From: DASXVX01 sp036504075
Lineage (GTDB): Bacteria; Bacillota; Sulfobacillia; Symbiobacteriales; Symbiobacteriaceae
Length of the DNA stretch: 43,631 nucleotides
Assembly (NCBI GenBank): GCA_036504075.1
Contig: DASXVX010000053.1
Span: 1-43,631, forward strand
Direction: 5' to 3'
The first letter of the stretch is position 1. Each line of letters opens with the position of its first letter. The notes below the pieces were generated by a model. The model had not been told where the DNA came from and made no database searches. It saw only the letters and a program-made list of their open reading frames with translations. The position numbers and the translations under genes were made by a program. Shown here piece by piece: positions 11,729-19,984 of the stretch.

Positions 11729-11849
11729 CGACCTGGAGCCGCCCTTCAGTGGCATCTTTTGTTCAAAGTTGAGGCGTGGTATAGTATCATTTGACGTTGA
11801 GGAGTTTCGTGCACGATTGGATTTCCGACCAGCGAGGGAGGTGACTGTG

Positions 11850-12488
11850 ATGGCCGAGCTACAACCCGCCTTGAGTCCGGAAGCGGAATGCGATCTGATC
11901 GAACGGTGCCAGTCCGGTGACCGGGCGGCGTTTGAAGCGCTGTTTCAGCTCTACCGGGACGACGTGTTCCGATTCTCCTTCCTGGTAGCACGCGACGCGA
12001 GCGTAGCTCAAGATGTCGTCCAGGAGACCTTCCTGAAGGTCTTTCGTTCCATCGGGAAATTTCAATTCCGGTCCAGTTTCAAGTCCTGGCTGTATCGGAT
12101 TGCCGTTAATGAATCGATTACGATGTTTCGTCGCCGCAAGGTGAAGGAAGATCTGGCGCCGTTTCCGGACGCGGCACAACCCCATAATTCTCCCGGCGCA
12201 GGCCACGAGTGGCAGCCCGAAGAGGCCGTTCTGGAGGGCGAGGAGCGCCAGTTGCTGCGCCGGGCCATCGGTCAGTTGGACCCGGTCCACCGCACGGTCG
12301 TGGTACTCAAGTACTTCCACGAGTTTTCGGATACAGAAATCGCCCTGATGATCGGTTGTCCGCCCGGCACGGTCAAGTCCCGGTTGCACAGGGCGCGTGA
12401 ATTGCTCCGCCACAGCATGGTCCGGCAAATGGGCCGTCCTGACCTGATGGCGCTCTCATACGCCCGCCTGACCAGCAACCCCGTGTGA
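11850..12488 (+). CDS. ECF-type RNA polymerase sigma factor (sigma-70 family)
   Basis: A 212-residue protein with sigma region 2 (about 28-95, including DVVQETFLKVF and WLYRIAVN) and region 4 (about 143-188, with FSDTEIALMIGCPPGTVKSR as the helix-turn-helix), joined by an acidic linker. Regions 1 and 3 are absent, as in extracytoplasmic-function sigma factors. The ATG at 11850 follows GGGAGGTGA at six bases. The next gene, starting 20 bases after the stop, has one membrane span and is the natural anti-sigma candidate. Which genes it controls cannot be read here. A TATAGT-like -10 at 11780-11785 with a weak -35 lies upstream. Confidence 0.88.
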   Translation: MAELQPALSPEAECDLIERCQSGDRAAFEALFQLYRDDVFRFSFLVARDASVAQDVVQETFLKVFRSIGKFQFRSSFKSWLYRIAVNESITMFRRRKVKEDLAPFPDAAQPHNSPGAGHEWQPEEAVLEGEERQLLRRAIGQLDPVHRTVVVLKYFHEFSDTEIALMIGCPPGTVKSRLHRARELLRHSMVRQMGRPDLMALSYARLTSNPV

Positions 12489-12508
12489 CGCCTGAGGGAG
12501 GGACAACC

Positions 12509-12919
12509 GTGCAGACTGCTGATTATGCCGTTCGGGACGAGCTGCGCCGGGAGGCTGCATCCGTCAGGGTCCCGGAGGACATGTGGCGCAACATCAGCCA
12601 GCGACTGGATGCCGAACTGGCGGCAGCCGACCAGCGCCCAAACCTGGTCCGCCGGTTCCAGAGCGCGTCCGGCTTGGCTTTGGTGGCCGCGGCCGGAATT
12701 TTCGGACTGATGCTGCTGCCGGTCGGTCAGCGGGCCGACCAGTTAACCACGCAGGGGCAGCCCGCACCTTACGTGAATCCGGTGGATGAGCGCGATCTTT
12801 CCGCCCGCGCCTACATGAAGTACCGGCGTGAACTGATCCGCCAACAGGCAGACCAACCGCCCATCCATGAAACGGCCCCTGTCGCCACGGGCTTCGCTAA
12901 CATAAGTGTGCCGAACTGA
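12509..12919 (+). CDS. Single-span membrane protein, putative anti-sigma factor
   Basis: A 136-residue protein: about 50 charged N-terminal residues, one membrane span at about 53-72 (SGLALVAAAGIFGLMLLPVG), and an outer tail of about 60 residues ending in low complexity. Gene order (ECF sigma then a small bitopic protein) and topology fit an anti-sigma factor. The zinc-binding HxxxCxxC motif of the common ZAS anti-sigma domain is absent, so the assignment rests on context. GTG at 12509 is preferred because GAGGGAGGG (12494-12502) is six bases upstream; a GTG at 12485 overlaps the sigma stop. Confidence 0.6.
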   Translation: MQTADYAVRDELRREAASVRVPEDMWRNISQRLDAELAAADQRPNLVRRFQSASGLALVAAAGIFGLMLLPVGQRADQLTTQGQPAPYVNPVDERDLSARAYMKYRRELIRQQADQPPIHETAPVATGFANISVPN

Positions 12920-12997
12920 TTCACGGGAACGCCAGGGCGGACAACCACCCGTCTTTCAAGTGGGACTATGGTACAATAGGTCCCGAGGTGACGGCGA

Positions 12998-14956
12998 ATG
13001 GACCTGGAGGCGCAACTGAAACTGCTTCCCGACCAACCTGGCTGTTACGTCTATCGCGACGCTGACGGCCGGATTATTTATGTCGGCAAGGCCCGAAACC
13101 TGAAAAACCGGGTCCGGCAGTACTTCCAGTCTTCTCGCAATCTGACGGCCAAAGTGCTCTCCATGGTCGGGCAGATTGCCTCCGTTGAGCATATTGTGAC
13201 CGACAGCGAGGTTGAGGCGCTGATCCTGGAGTCCAACCTCATCAAAAAGCACAAACCCAAGTACAACATCCGCTTACGGGATGACAAGCACTACCCGTAC
13301 CTGCGGTTGACTATGGGCGACCAGTGGCCGCGCCTGCTGGTGTCCCGGTCAATGCGCAAGGACGGCTCCCGCTATTTTGGGCCGTTCACGAGCACCCAGC
13401 CCATGTGGGACACCATGAAGCTGGCGCGCCGGCTGTTCCCCCTGCGCACCTGCAACGACCCGGCGAAGCACCCCAGGGCCTGTCTGCAACTCCACATCGG
13501 CCGGTGCCTGGGACCGTGCCTGCCGGACTTCGACAAGCAGGAGGAGTATGCCCAGGCCTGCAAGGACTTGGCGGACTTCCTGGAAGGCCGCAGCGACGAA
13601 GTGCTCCGGCGGCTCAAGGCCCGCATGGAGGAGGCCGCCGAAAACCTGGAGTTTGAACGGGCAGCCGAAGTGCGGGACCAGTTACTCGCGGTGCAGAAGG
13701 TCCGCGAGAAGCAGAAAATGGTCACCCACGAGATGATCGACCTGGACGCCATCGCCTACGTCCGGAGCCGCGACGAAGCCTGCGTCCAGGTGTTCTTCGT
13801 GCGTCGGGGCGAGTTGATCGGGCGGGACCAGTTTATTATGACCGGGGCCGAGGAACTCTCCGGCGCCGAAATTCTGTCGGCCTTCGTCGAGCAGCACTAC
13901 AACCAGACCGCGTTCGTGCCCAAAGAGATCCTGGTTCCCGAAGAGATGCCGGATGCCGCCGTGCTGGAGGAGTGGCTGACGCAGAAGCGGGGCAACAAGG
14001 TCACGCTGAAGCGGCCGGTCCGGGGCGAAAAGCGGGAACTGGTGGAGATGGTGGCCAAGAACGCCGAAGAGGGCATGACCGAACGGTCCAAGCACCGGGA
14101 GCACGAACTGGCAGCCACGGAGGGCGCCATGGCCGAGCTGCAGGCCGGTCTGGGTCTGGCGGAGTTGCCGTACCGGATTGAGTGCTTCGACATCTCCCAC
14201 ACGCAGGGGGCGGAGGTCGTGGCCTCCATGGTTGTCTTCGAAGGTGGCAAGCCCGCCACCGACGAGTACCGGCGGTTCAAAATGAAAGTCGACCAGAACA
14301 ACGACTTCGAGAACATGAAGGAAGCGGTGACCCGCCGTTTCAAACGGGGGCTCCTGGAGCGGGAACAACTCCCAGCGCCGGACGCCCTCGGGGAACCCTC
14401 GGAGTCGGACGCCCTCGGGGAACTCCTGGTGGCGGAGGCCGGCGCGCCGTACGGCCCCAAAACGGACGGTCCCAAAACGGACGGTCCCAAAACGGACGGC
14501 CCCAAGTTTGCCCATTTCCCCGACCTGCTGATCATCGACGGCGGCAAGGGTCAGTTGGCCTACGCCCGGGAAGCCATGCGCGGGCTGGGTGTCGACTGGA
14601 TTCCGACTTTTGGCCTGGCCAAGGAGGAAGAACTGCTCTGCCAGGAAGGCCGGGAGGACTGGATTCGCCTGCCGCGCGGCTCGCAGGGCCTCTTCTTGCT
14701 CCAGCGGGTGCGGGATGAGGCGCACCGCTTCGCCATTACCTACCACCGGAAGTTGCATCGCAAGGCGGCCACCCATTCCCGGCTCGACGACGTGCCGGGC
14801 ATCGGGCCGAAACGGAAGAAGGCGCTGCTCAAGGAGTTCGGCTCGCTAAAGCGCATTCGGGAGGCCACTGTCGAGCAACTCGCGGAAGTGGCCGGCATGA
14901 GCCGGGAAATGGCCGAACGGGTGCAGGAGCACCTGGGCGGTCAAACCAAGAGCTGA
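12998..14956 (+). CDS. uvrC: Excinuclease ABC subunit C
   Basis: UvrC makes the 3' and 5' incisions in nucleotide excision repair after UvrB is loaded. The 652-residue protein has the GIY-YIG nuclease domain (PGCYVYRDADGRIIYVGKAR, about 14-33), a UVR motif (about 207-240) that binds UvrB, the RNase H-like nuclease domain (ECFDISHTQG, IIDGGKGQL) and a C-terminal helix-hairpin-helix pair (VPGIGPKRKKALL). Between the RNase H-fold halves is an unusual low-complexity insertion (about residues 460-503) encoded by tandem DNA repeats. GAGGTGA precedes the ATG. A TACAAT -10-like element lies at 12972-12977 inside an imperfect palindrome. A terminator follows. Confidence 0.96.
   Translation: MDLEAQLKLLPDQPGCYVYRDADGRIIYVGKARNLKNRVRQYFQSSRNLTAKVLSMVGQIASVEHIVTDSEVEALILESNLIKKHKPKYNIRLRDDKHYPYLRLTMGDQWPRLLVSRSMRKDGSRYFGPFTSTQPMWDTMKLARRLFPLRTCNDPAKHPRACLQLHIGRCLGPCLPDFDKQEEYAQACKDLADFLEGRSDEVLRRLKARMEEAAENLEFERAAEVRDQLLAVQKVREKQKMVTHEMIDLDAIAYVRSRDEACVQVFFVRRGELIGRDQFIMTGAEELSGAEILSAFVEQHYNQTAFVPKEILVPEEMPDAAVLEEWLTQKRGNKVTLKRPVRGEKRELVEMVAKNAEEGMTERSKHREHELAATEGAMAELQAGLGLAELPYRIECFDISHTQGAEVVASMVVFEGGKPATDEYRRFKMKVDQNNDFENMKEAVTRRFKRGLLEREQLPAPDALGEPSESDALGELLVAEAGAPYGPKTDGPKTDGPKTDGPKFAHFPDLLIIDGGKGQLAYAREAMRGLGVDWIPTFGLAKEEELLCQEGREDWIRLPRGSQGLFLLQRVRDEAHRFAITYHRKLHRKAATHSRLDDVPGIGPKRKKALLKEFGSLKRIREATVEQLAEVAGMSREMAERVQEHLGGQTKS
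14381..14505 (+). repeat. Two tandem repeats inside uvrC
   Basis: A 16-base block, GACGCCCTCGGGGAAC, occurs at 14381 and again at 14408 (27-base period). A 15-base unit, GGYCCCAAAACGGAC, occurs three times at 14453-14497 with a partial fourth copy. Both periods are multiples of three, so the frame is kept. They encode DALGE...DALGE and a GPKTD ladder. Confidence 0.9.
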
Positions 14957-14970
14957 AGACTTGCATCAAG

Positions 14971-15020
14971 CCAGACCTCTACACCCCGCGCCGGCGGGTG
15001 CAGAGGTCTGGCCGGGTTTT
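14971..15020 (+). terminator. Terminator of uvrC
   Basis: The CCAGACCTCT arm (14971-14980) pairs with AGAGGTCTGG (15002-15011), with further pairing of CACCC/GGGTG inside. CCGGGTTTT follows. Confidence 0.7.
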
Positions 15021-15135
15021 CCGCCCGCCGGCTTTGCGCGTTTCCCAGAGCGAAATATGTGCGGGAGCCCATACCCCGTGCCGTCGATTTTACGTTATAG
15101 AGTTTAGCTGAACCGGATATCAGCGTCGGGAGGTT

Positions 15136-16407
15136 ATGCAAGTCGTGCGTAAACTGTTCGCGTGCTTATTAGCGTTTGGAATACTCCTGGGTTTGGCTCC
15201 GGGGGCTGCCCAGGCGGCCGAGACTCTGCGACCGCCCGGCATTCTGCTGGACGACTACCCCCTGGCATTCCCCGTTCCACCGACCATTGTGGACGGCCGG
15301 ACCCTGGTGCCGTTCCGGGCCATCGCTGAGGCGTTGGGCATCACGGTCACCTGGCATCAGGAAACCCGGTCGATTGACGCTTCCGGGCCGGGTCACGAAG
15401 TGCGCCTGGTCATTGACGACCGGATCATGCTGGTGGACGGTGCCCCGGTGGCGCTGGACGTACCGCCCATGATTGTCAGCGACCGGACGCTGGTGCCGCT
15501 CAGGGCCTTCAGCACGGCGTTCCAGGCCAAAGTGGACTGGGACCCGGTGGGCCGGAACGCCCTCGTGTTCTCGCCGCCCCGGGCGATGCGGACGCTGGCC
15601 TTCTACGCCCTGGGCAGCTTCGCCGAGCGGGATTACGTGTCGCACTTCAGCGGTGCCGCCTACGGCTGGGCTACCCTCACGGCTGACGGCCAGGTGGACC
15701 TGGCCTCCGGCGAGTACAAGTGGCCGGAGCCCGCCGGCAACATCAGCGGCGAGCAGTTGCTGGCGGACGCCAGGCAGGCCGGAACGAAGCGGTACCTCAT
15801 GGTCCACCGCACCGACAAGGACGACAAGTTGACGGCTCTGGTGAAAAACGACGCCCTGAGGGACCAGGTGGCCGGGAACGTGGCGGCGGCGGTGAGCAGC
15901 AAGGGGTTTGACGGTGTGGTGCTGGACCTGGAGGGCCTCGGTCTGAATGAGACCGGCACCGACTTGACGATGGTTCAGCAGGGGTTCATCGGGCTGGTGG
16001 CACGCGTGGCGCAAACCTTGCATGCCGTCGGTAAGGAAGTCATCGTTTCCGTACATCCGCTGAACGGCGCTTATCGCGGCTATAATTACTTGGCGTTGGC
16101 CGCCAAGGTCGATGCGCTGCAGATCATGGCCCACGACTACCTGCAGGACGGCAAGCCGGAGCCCATGGACCGGGTAGACGAAGCGATTCGCATGGCCCTG
16201 CAGGCCGTCGGGAACGACCAGCGTCATAAGCTGCTGCTGGGGCTGCTGCTGGGTCCGGACGGCGCTTCCGAGACCGCGGCGACCATTCCGCAAAAGGTGG
16301 GGCTGGCGAAGCGGTACGACCTGGCCGGCATCTCCGTATGGCGGCTGGGAGTCGTGGATGCCGAACGAATGGCCGCCCTGGACGCCACGGCCATCCCCCG
16401 CAAATGA
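15136..16407 (+). CDS. Secreted GH18-type glycosidase with copper-amine-oxidase-like N-terminal repeats
   Basis: A 423-residue exported protein. A signal peptide covers about residues 1-27. Residues about 32-148 hold two copies of the copper amine oxidase N-terminal-like domain (VDGRTLVPFRAIAEALG and SDRTLVPLRAFSTAF), which in Firmicutes is usually a surface or cell-wall module rather than an enzyme. The rest resembles the glycosyl hydrolase 18 barrel of YaaH/SleL spore-cortex or peptidoglycan hydrolases, with the catalytic pattern FDGVVLDLEGL (Glu266). Peptidoglycan is the likely substrate (inference). The ATG follows GGGAGG. The gene is followed by a polysaccharide deacetylase, which supports a cell-wall role. 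Confidence 0.8.
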   Translation: MQVVRKLFACLLAFGILLGLAPGAAQAAETLRPPGILLDDYPLAFPVPPTIVDGRTLVPFRAIAEALGITVTWHQETRSIDASGPGHEVRLVIDDRIMLVDGAPVALDVPPMIVSDRTLVPLRAFSTAFQAKVDWDPVGRNALVFSPPRAMRTLAFYALGSFAERDYVSHFSGAAYGWATLTADGQVDLASGEYKWPEPAGNISGEQLLADARQAGTKRYLMVHRTDKDDKLTALVKNDALRDQVAGNVAAAVSSKGFDGVVLDLEGLGLNETGTDLTMVQQGFIGLVARVAQTLHAVGKEVIVSVHPLNGAYRGYNYLALAAKVDALQIMAHDYLQDGKPEPMDRVDEAIRMALQAVGNDQRHKLLLGLLLGPDGASETAATIPQKVGLAKRYDLAGISVWRLGVVDAERMAALDATAIPRK

Positions 16408-16454
16408 CCCGTTCTTGCCTCTCACAGACCATTCCGCGCCATAGTAATATCCTG

Positions 16455-16476
16455 GTTGTTACTTTATGCTAACAAC
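16455..16476. repeat. Inverted repeat upstream of the deacetylase gene
   Basis: GTTGTTA (16455-16461) and TAACAAC (16470-16476) form a perfect 7-bp inverted repeat with an 8-base spacer, 52 bases before the deacetylase start. It could be an operator; no factor can be named. Confidence 0.4.
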
Positions 16477-16527
16477 TATGCATCGCTCCGTGCGCTTCGA
16501 CAGGCTCGCGCAGAAGGGGTTTACATC

Positions 16528-17475
16528 ATGAGACGGGCGCACATTCCGGTGGTTATCGCGGTCCTGTTCTTGTTCAGTACGCTGTCGCCCGCGTTGCCGC
16601 AGGCCGGCGCGGCCGTGCATCATATCGTCGCCATGGTGTCCGCCCCTGCCGAGACCGCGGCGAGCGTTCCCGTTCCGGATTACGATGTACACGACCCGGT
16701 GACCGTGCCGGCGAGCGATGTGGCGCCCGCACCCGAGACGACTGCCACGGCCCCGGCGCATCCGCCCGTGCCGGCCGCCGAAGCGAGCGATTCCCAGCCG
16801 CAGACCGTTGCGCCTACGCCGGCCACGCCGGAAGGCCCGCCCGTGCCGGTCGTGCATTGGCGGCAGAAGGCCCCCGGCTACCCGCTGGTCTCCGACGACC
16901 CGGCCGCACAGGGCCGGAAAGTGGCCATGCTCACCTTCGACGACGGCCCCGGCGCAGGTACGGCCAAGATTCTGGATGTGTTGGCCGAGAACCACGTGAA
17001 GGCCTTGTTCTTCATCACCGGTTATGCCCTGAAGTACCCGGAACTGGTGGCGCGGGAGTTCAAGGAAGGGCACACTTTGGGCGTGCATACCATGAACCAC
17101 CCGAACCTGACCAAACTGACGCCGGCCCAGATGCGGCCCGAAATCGAACCCCTGGTCAGCCTGATCGACAAAGTGACCGGCCGGAAGCCCAAGTACATTC
17201 GCCCGCCATACGGCGCCTTTAATAAGGATGTCGCAGCGGTGGCCGATGAATACCAGCTGGAAATCATCAACTGGACCAACGGCTCTCTGGACTGGGACGG
17301 CCTGGACGCCCGGGGCTGGAAGGATCCGCAGCTGGTGGTGGATTCCGTCATGAAGCAACTCTACAAGGGTTCGATTATCCTCATGCATGACACGAAGAAG
17401 CACACGGCTGAGGCGCTGCCCGACCTGATCAAGCGAGTCCGGGAGGCGGGTTATGAGTTCGTGGTGCTGCAATAA
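16528..17475 (+). CDS. Exported polysaccharide deacetylase (NodB homology)
   Basis: A 315-residue protein with a signal peptide or anchor (about 8-28) and a Pro/Ala/Thr-rich linker to about residue 108. The NodB deacetylase domain has all five motifs: TFDDGP (136-141, Asp138/Asp139), the HTMNH metal site (His187, His191), RPPYG, the DWDG segment and LMHD. It removes acetyl groups from a surface polysaccharide, probably peptidoglycan or chitin-like glycan. The ATG at 16528 follows AGAAGGGG; the frame extends 24 codons upstream without a matching start site. It lies next to the GH18 gene and is followed by a strong hairpin. Confidence 0.88.
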   Translation: MRRAHIPVVIAVLFLFSTLSPALPQAGAAVHHIVAMVSAPAETAASVPVPDYDVHDPVTVPASDVAPAPETTATAPAHPPVPAAEASDSQPQTVAPTPATPEGPPVPVVHWRQKAPGYPLVSDDPAAQGRKVAMLTFDDGPGAGTAKILDVLAENHVKALFFITGYALKYPELVAREFKEGHTLGVHTMNHPNLTKLTPAQMRPEIEPLVSLIDKVTGRKPKYIRPPYGAFNKDVAAVADEYQLEIINWTNGSLDWDGLDARGWKDPQLVVDSVMKQLYKGSIILMHDTKKHTAEALPDLIKRVREAGYEFVVLQ

Positions 17476-17480
17476 CAGAC

Positions 17481-17510
17481 GGGAACCCCGGCGAATGTGC
17501 CGGGGTTCCC
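17481..17510 (+). terminator. Hairpin after the deacetylase gene
   Basis: A perfect 12-bp stem (17481-17492 with 17499-17510) with a 6-base loop lies just after the stop. No U-run follows, so termination may be partial. Confidence 0.55.
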
Positions 17511-17565
17511 CTATCCACCCCGCCCAGCCGGGAATACTATGACGACGCTGGAAGGGAGCGACATC

Positions 17566-19197
17566 ATGGTAGCCTTGCTTCGCGACAATCCGCTTCTGCT
17601 CCTGTTCCTGGTGGCCGCCATTGGCTACCCCCTGGGGCGCATCAAAATCCGTGGCAGCAGCCTTGGGGTGGCCGCCGTGCTGTTCGTGGGCCTGGCGTTC
17701 GGCGCGATCAGCCCCGACCTGCGGGTGCCCGAGGTCGTTCAGTCGTTGGGCCTGGTGCTGTTCGTATATACGATTGGGCTGGCCAGCGGGCCCGGCTTCT
17801 TTGCGTCTCTGCGGGGCCGGGGCTTGCGGGACAACCTGTTTGCGCTGGTCATGATCGGTGTGGCCGGCGCCATGGCCGTGGGTTTTCACTTTGTGATCGA
17901 CCTGCGTCCGGAGCAGACGGCGGGCCTCTTCACCGGCAGCCTGACCAGCACGCCCGCGCTGGCCGGGGTGGTTGAGTACCTGAAGCATTCGGGGGCCACA
18001 GGCCTGGCGCTCACGGACCCGGTGGTCGGCTATTCGCTGGCCTATCCGGCGAGCGTGCTGGGCATGATGCTGATGATTACCCTGGCCACGCGATTCTGGC
18101 GGGTCGACTATCAGGCCGAGGCCAGCCGCTTCCACGAGACCACTGCCACGGGCGAGCATCTGGAGAGCCGGTCCATTCGCATCACCCGGCCCGCGGCGGG
18201 GGAGACGACCGTCCGGGACCTGGTCCGGCGGCGCGGCTGGAACGTGCTGTTCGGCCGCATCCAGCACGGCGGGAAGGTGGGGCTGGTGCGGGAGCACACG
18301 CGCTTCGCCCCCGGCGACCTGGTCAGCGCCGTCGGCCCGGTGGCGGAACTGGAGAAGGTGGCGGCCTACCTGGGCGAACTGGGCGACGACGATATTTCCA
18401 TGGATCGCCGCCAGTGGGACTACCGGCGCATTTTCGTCTCGAACCCGCAGGTGGTGGGTCTGCGCCTCCGGGACCTGAGCCTGCCCCGCCAGCAGGACGC
18501 AATCATCACCCGGGTGCGCCGCGGCGACGTGGAATGGCTGCCCCATGGCGACACCGTCCTGGAACTGGGCGACCGGGTGCGCGTGCTGACCCGGCGCGAC
18601 AACCTGGACGCGGTCAGTCACTACTTTGGCGATTCCTACAAGGCCCTGAGCGAAATCGATATTCTGAGCTTCAGCCTCGGCCTCGCGCTGGGCATGCTGC
18701 TGGGACTCGTGCCGTTCCCTCTGCCCGGCGGCATCACCCTGCGGCTGGGCATGGCCGGCGGGCCGCTGATTGTGGCCCTGCTCCTGGGCGCAGTGGAGCG
18801 GACGGGCACGGTGGTCTGGAGCCCGCCGTACAGCGCCAACCTGATTCTTCGGCAGGTGGGCATGGTGCTCTTTCTGGCCGGGGTGGGCACCCGGTCCGGC
18901 TACGACTTTTACCGGACCCTGTCCGGCGGGCAGGGGTTGGCCATGCTGGGCGCCGGGGCCGTCATTACCTGCACCGTAGGGCTGCTGGCCCTCTGGGTCG
19001 GCTACCGGCTGCTGAAAATCCCCATGGGCCTGCTGCTGGGCCTGGTGGCGGGCCTGCAGACCCAAGCCGCCACCCTGGGCTTCGCCCTGGAGCAGAGTCA
19101 CGACGAACTGCCCAACCTGGGGTACGCCACGGTCTACCCGTTCGCGATGATCAGCAAAATCGTGATCGCACAACTGATGGTGGCCTTGCTGCGGTAA
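17566..19197 (+). CDS. AspT/YidE/YbjL-family membrane transporter with two RCK_C domains
   Basis: A 543-residue protein with about ten membrane segments in two halves, separated by a cytoplasmic region (about 180-370) that holds two TrkA-C/RCK_C-like domains (for example FAPGDLVSAVGPVAELEKV and LELGDRVRVLTRRDNLDAV). The motifs GLASGPGFF and GSLTSTPALAGV are typical of the aspartate:alanine exchanger family. The substrate is not known; an organic or amino acid antiporter is likely. The ATG at 17566 follows AAGGGAG; ATG 17539 is an alternative. No aspartate decarboxylase is nearby, so aspartate-alanine exchange is not supported by context. Confidence 0.8.
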   Translation: MVALLRDNPLLLLFLVAAIGYPLGRIKIRGSSLGVAAVLFVGLAFGAISPDLRVPEVVQSLGLVLFVYTIGLASGPGFFASLRGRGLRDNLFALVMIGVAGAMAVGFHFVIDLRPEQTAGLFTGSLTSTPALAGVVEYLKHSGATGLALTDPVVGYSLAYPASVLGMMLMITLATRFWRVDYQAEASRFHETTATGEHLESRSIRITRPAAGETTVRDLVRRRGWNVLFGRIQHGGKVGLVREHTRFAPGDLVSAVGPVAELEKVAAYLGELGDDDISMDRRQWDYRRIFVSNPQVVGLRLRDLSLPRQQDAIITRVRRGDVEWLPHGDTVLELGDRVRVLTRRDNLDAVSHYFGDSYKALSEIDILSFSLGLALGMLLGLVPFPLPGGITLRLGMAGGPLIVALLLGAVERTGTVVWSPPYSANLILRQVGMVLFLAGVGTRSGYDFYRTLSGGQGLAMLGAGAVITCTVGLLALWVGYRLLKIPMGLLLGLVAGLQTQAATLGFALEQSHDELPNLGYATVYPFAMISKIVIAQLMVALLR

Positions 19198-19203
19198 ACG
19201 CAA

Positions 19204-19235
19204 ACGCCCGGGCATCCAGTGCCCGGGCGTCTTTC
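19204..19235. terminator. Bidirectional terminator
   Basis: An 11-bp perfect stem (19204-19214 with 19220-19230) and 5-base loop sits between the convergent transporter and histidine phosphatase genes. CTTTC follows on the plus strand. Confidence 0.7.
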
Positions 19236-19854
19236 AATAGGTCACTTCGGGCAGGTGGCAGATCTCGTTGGCTGAGAGCAGCCGGACCTGGTCTTCGGTG
19301 ATGCGGACCCGGCAAACAGAAGCGTTCGCGAGTTCGAACGCGAACCCCGGCCCGAACGGCCGGCCGATGAGGTCGGTCAGGAAGATGCTGTTGAACACCC
19401 AGTGGGCGAAGACGGCGACTTTCAGCTCGGTCCCCCCGAAGCGGCTGCGCAGCCGGCCCTGCACGGCCAGCGACCGCTCGTGAATCGCCTCTCGGGATTC
19501 GAGCCCGTGGTCGAAGCCGTCGTCTGGGTAATCGTCCTCGCAGCTGGCTCCGGGGCAGACTTCGCCGACCGCGGTCCGGCTCATGAACCGGTGGAGTGGG
19601 TACTGCACCCCCCGGAGCTCTGACAGGTTCCGCCAGACCTCTACCGGGGTGCCGGTCCGGCGGCGGAGCGCATCGGCGGTTTGCAGGGCGCGTCGGAAAG
19701 GACTGGAGATGAGCAGGTCGATGGACTGGCCGGCCAGGTAGTCTGCCGCTGCTTCGGCCTGGGCGAGCCCCAGGGGCGTCAGACTGCCGTCCGGAATGTC
19801 GTCGCCGGCCAGTTGGCTTTCTGACTGGCCGTGGCGCACGAGGTAGAGCAACAC
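19234..19854 (-). CDS. Histidine phosphatase family protein (phosphoglycerate-mutase-like)
   Basis: A 206-residue protein with the LVRHGQS motif at residues 5-11 (catalytic His8), the arginine in SSPFRRALQTA, and the second catalytic histidine in VAVFAHWVFN. These place it in branch 1 of the histidine phosphatase family. Its substrate cannot be told from sequence; members include sugar-phosphate and alpha-ribazole phosphatases, but no cobalamin genes are here. The GTG start lacks a strong ribosome site. It is a single gene, convergent with the transporter gene and divergent from the UDG-like gene. Confidence 0.85.
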   Translation of the reverse strand: MLLYLVRHGQSESQLAGDDIPDGSLTPLGLAQAEAAADYLAGQSIDLLISSPFRRALQTADALRRRTGTPVEVWRNLSELRGVQYPLHRFMSRTAVGEVCPGASCEDDYPDDGFDHGLESREAIHERSLAVQGRLRSRFGGTELKVAVFAHWVFNSIFLTDLIGRPFGPGFAFELANASVCRVRITEDQVRLLSANEICHLPEVTY

Positions 19855-19984
19855 GCGGGGTTCATCCTTCCGAGTGGCGTTCCGTGGAGATGCTTCAGGT
19901 GTGTATTATACAACACTGGCTGCCCCCCGGGCGGGAGGGATTCACGCCCGCCAGGCGAAAATTCTGGTCAGGAGGATGAGCGCC

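Noticed and set aside
14453..14505. Short regular repeats as a possible CRISPR array
   Set aside because: The units are contiguous 15-mers without spacers and keep the uvrC reading frame.
16459..19215. 918-codon open frame on the minus strand opposite the deacetylase and transporter genes
   Set aside because: It spans two well-supported plus-strand genes and their terminator, with His/Gln/Arg-rich low-complexity text and no ribosome site.
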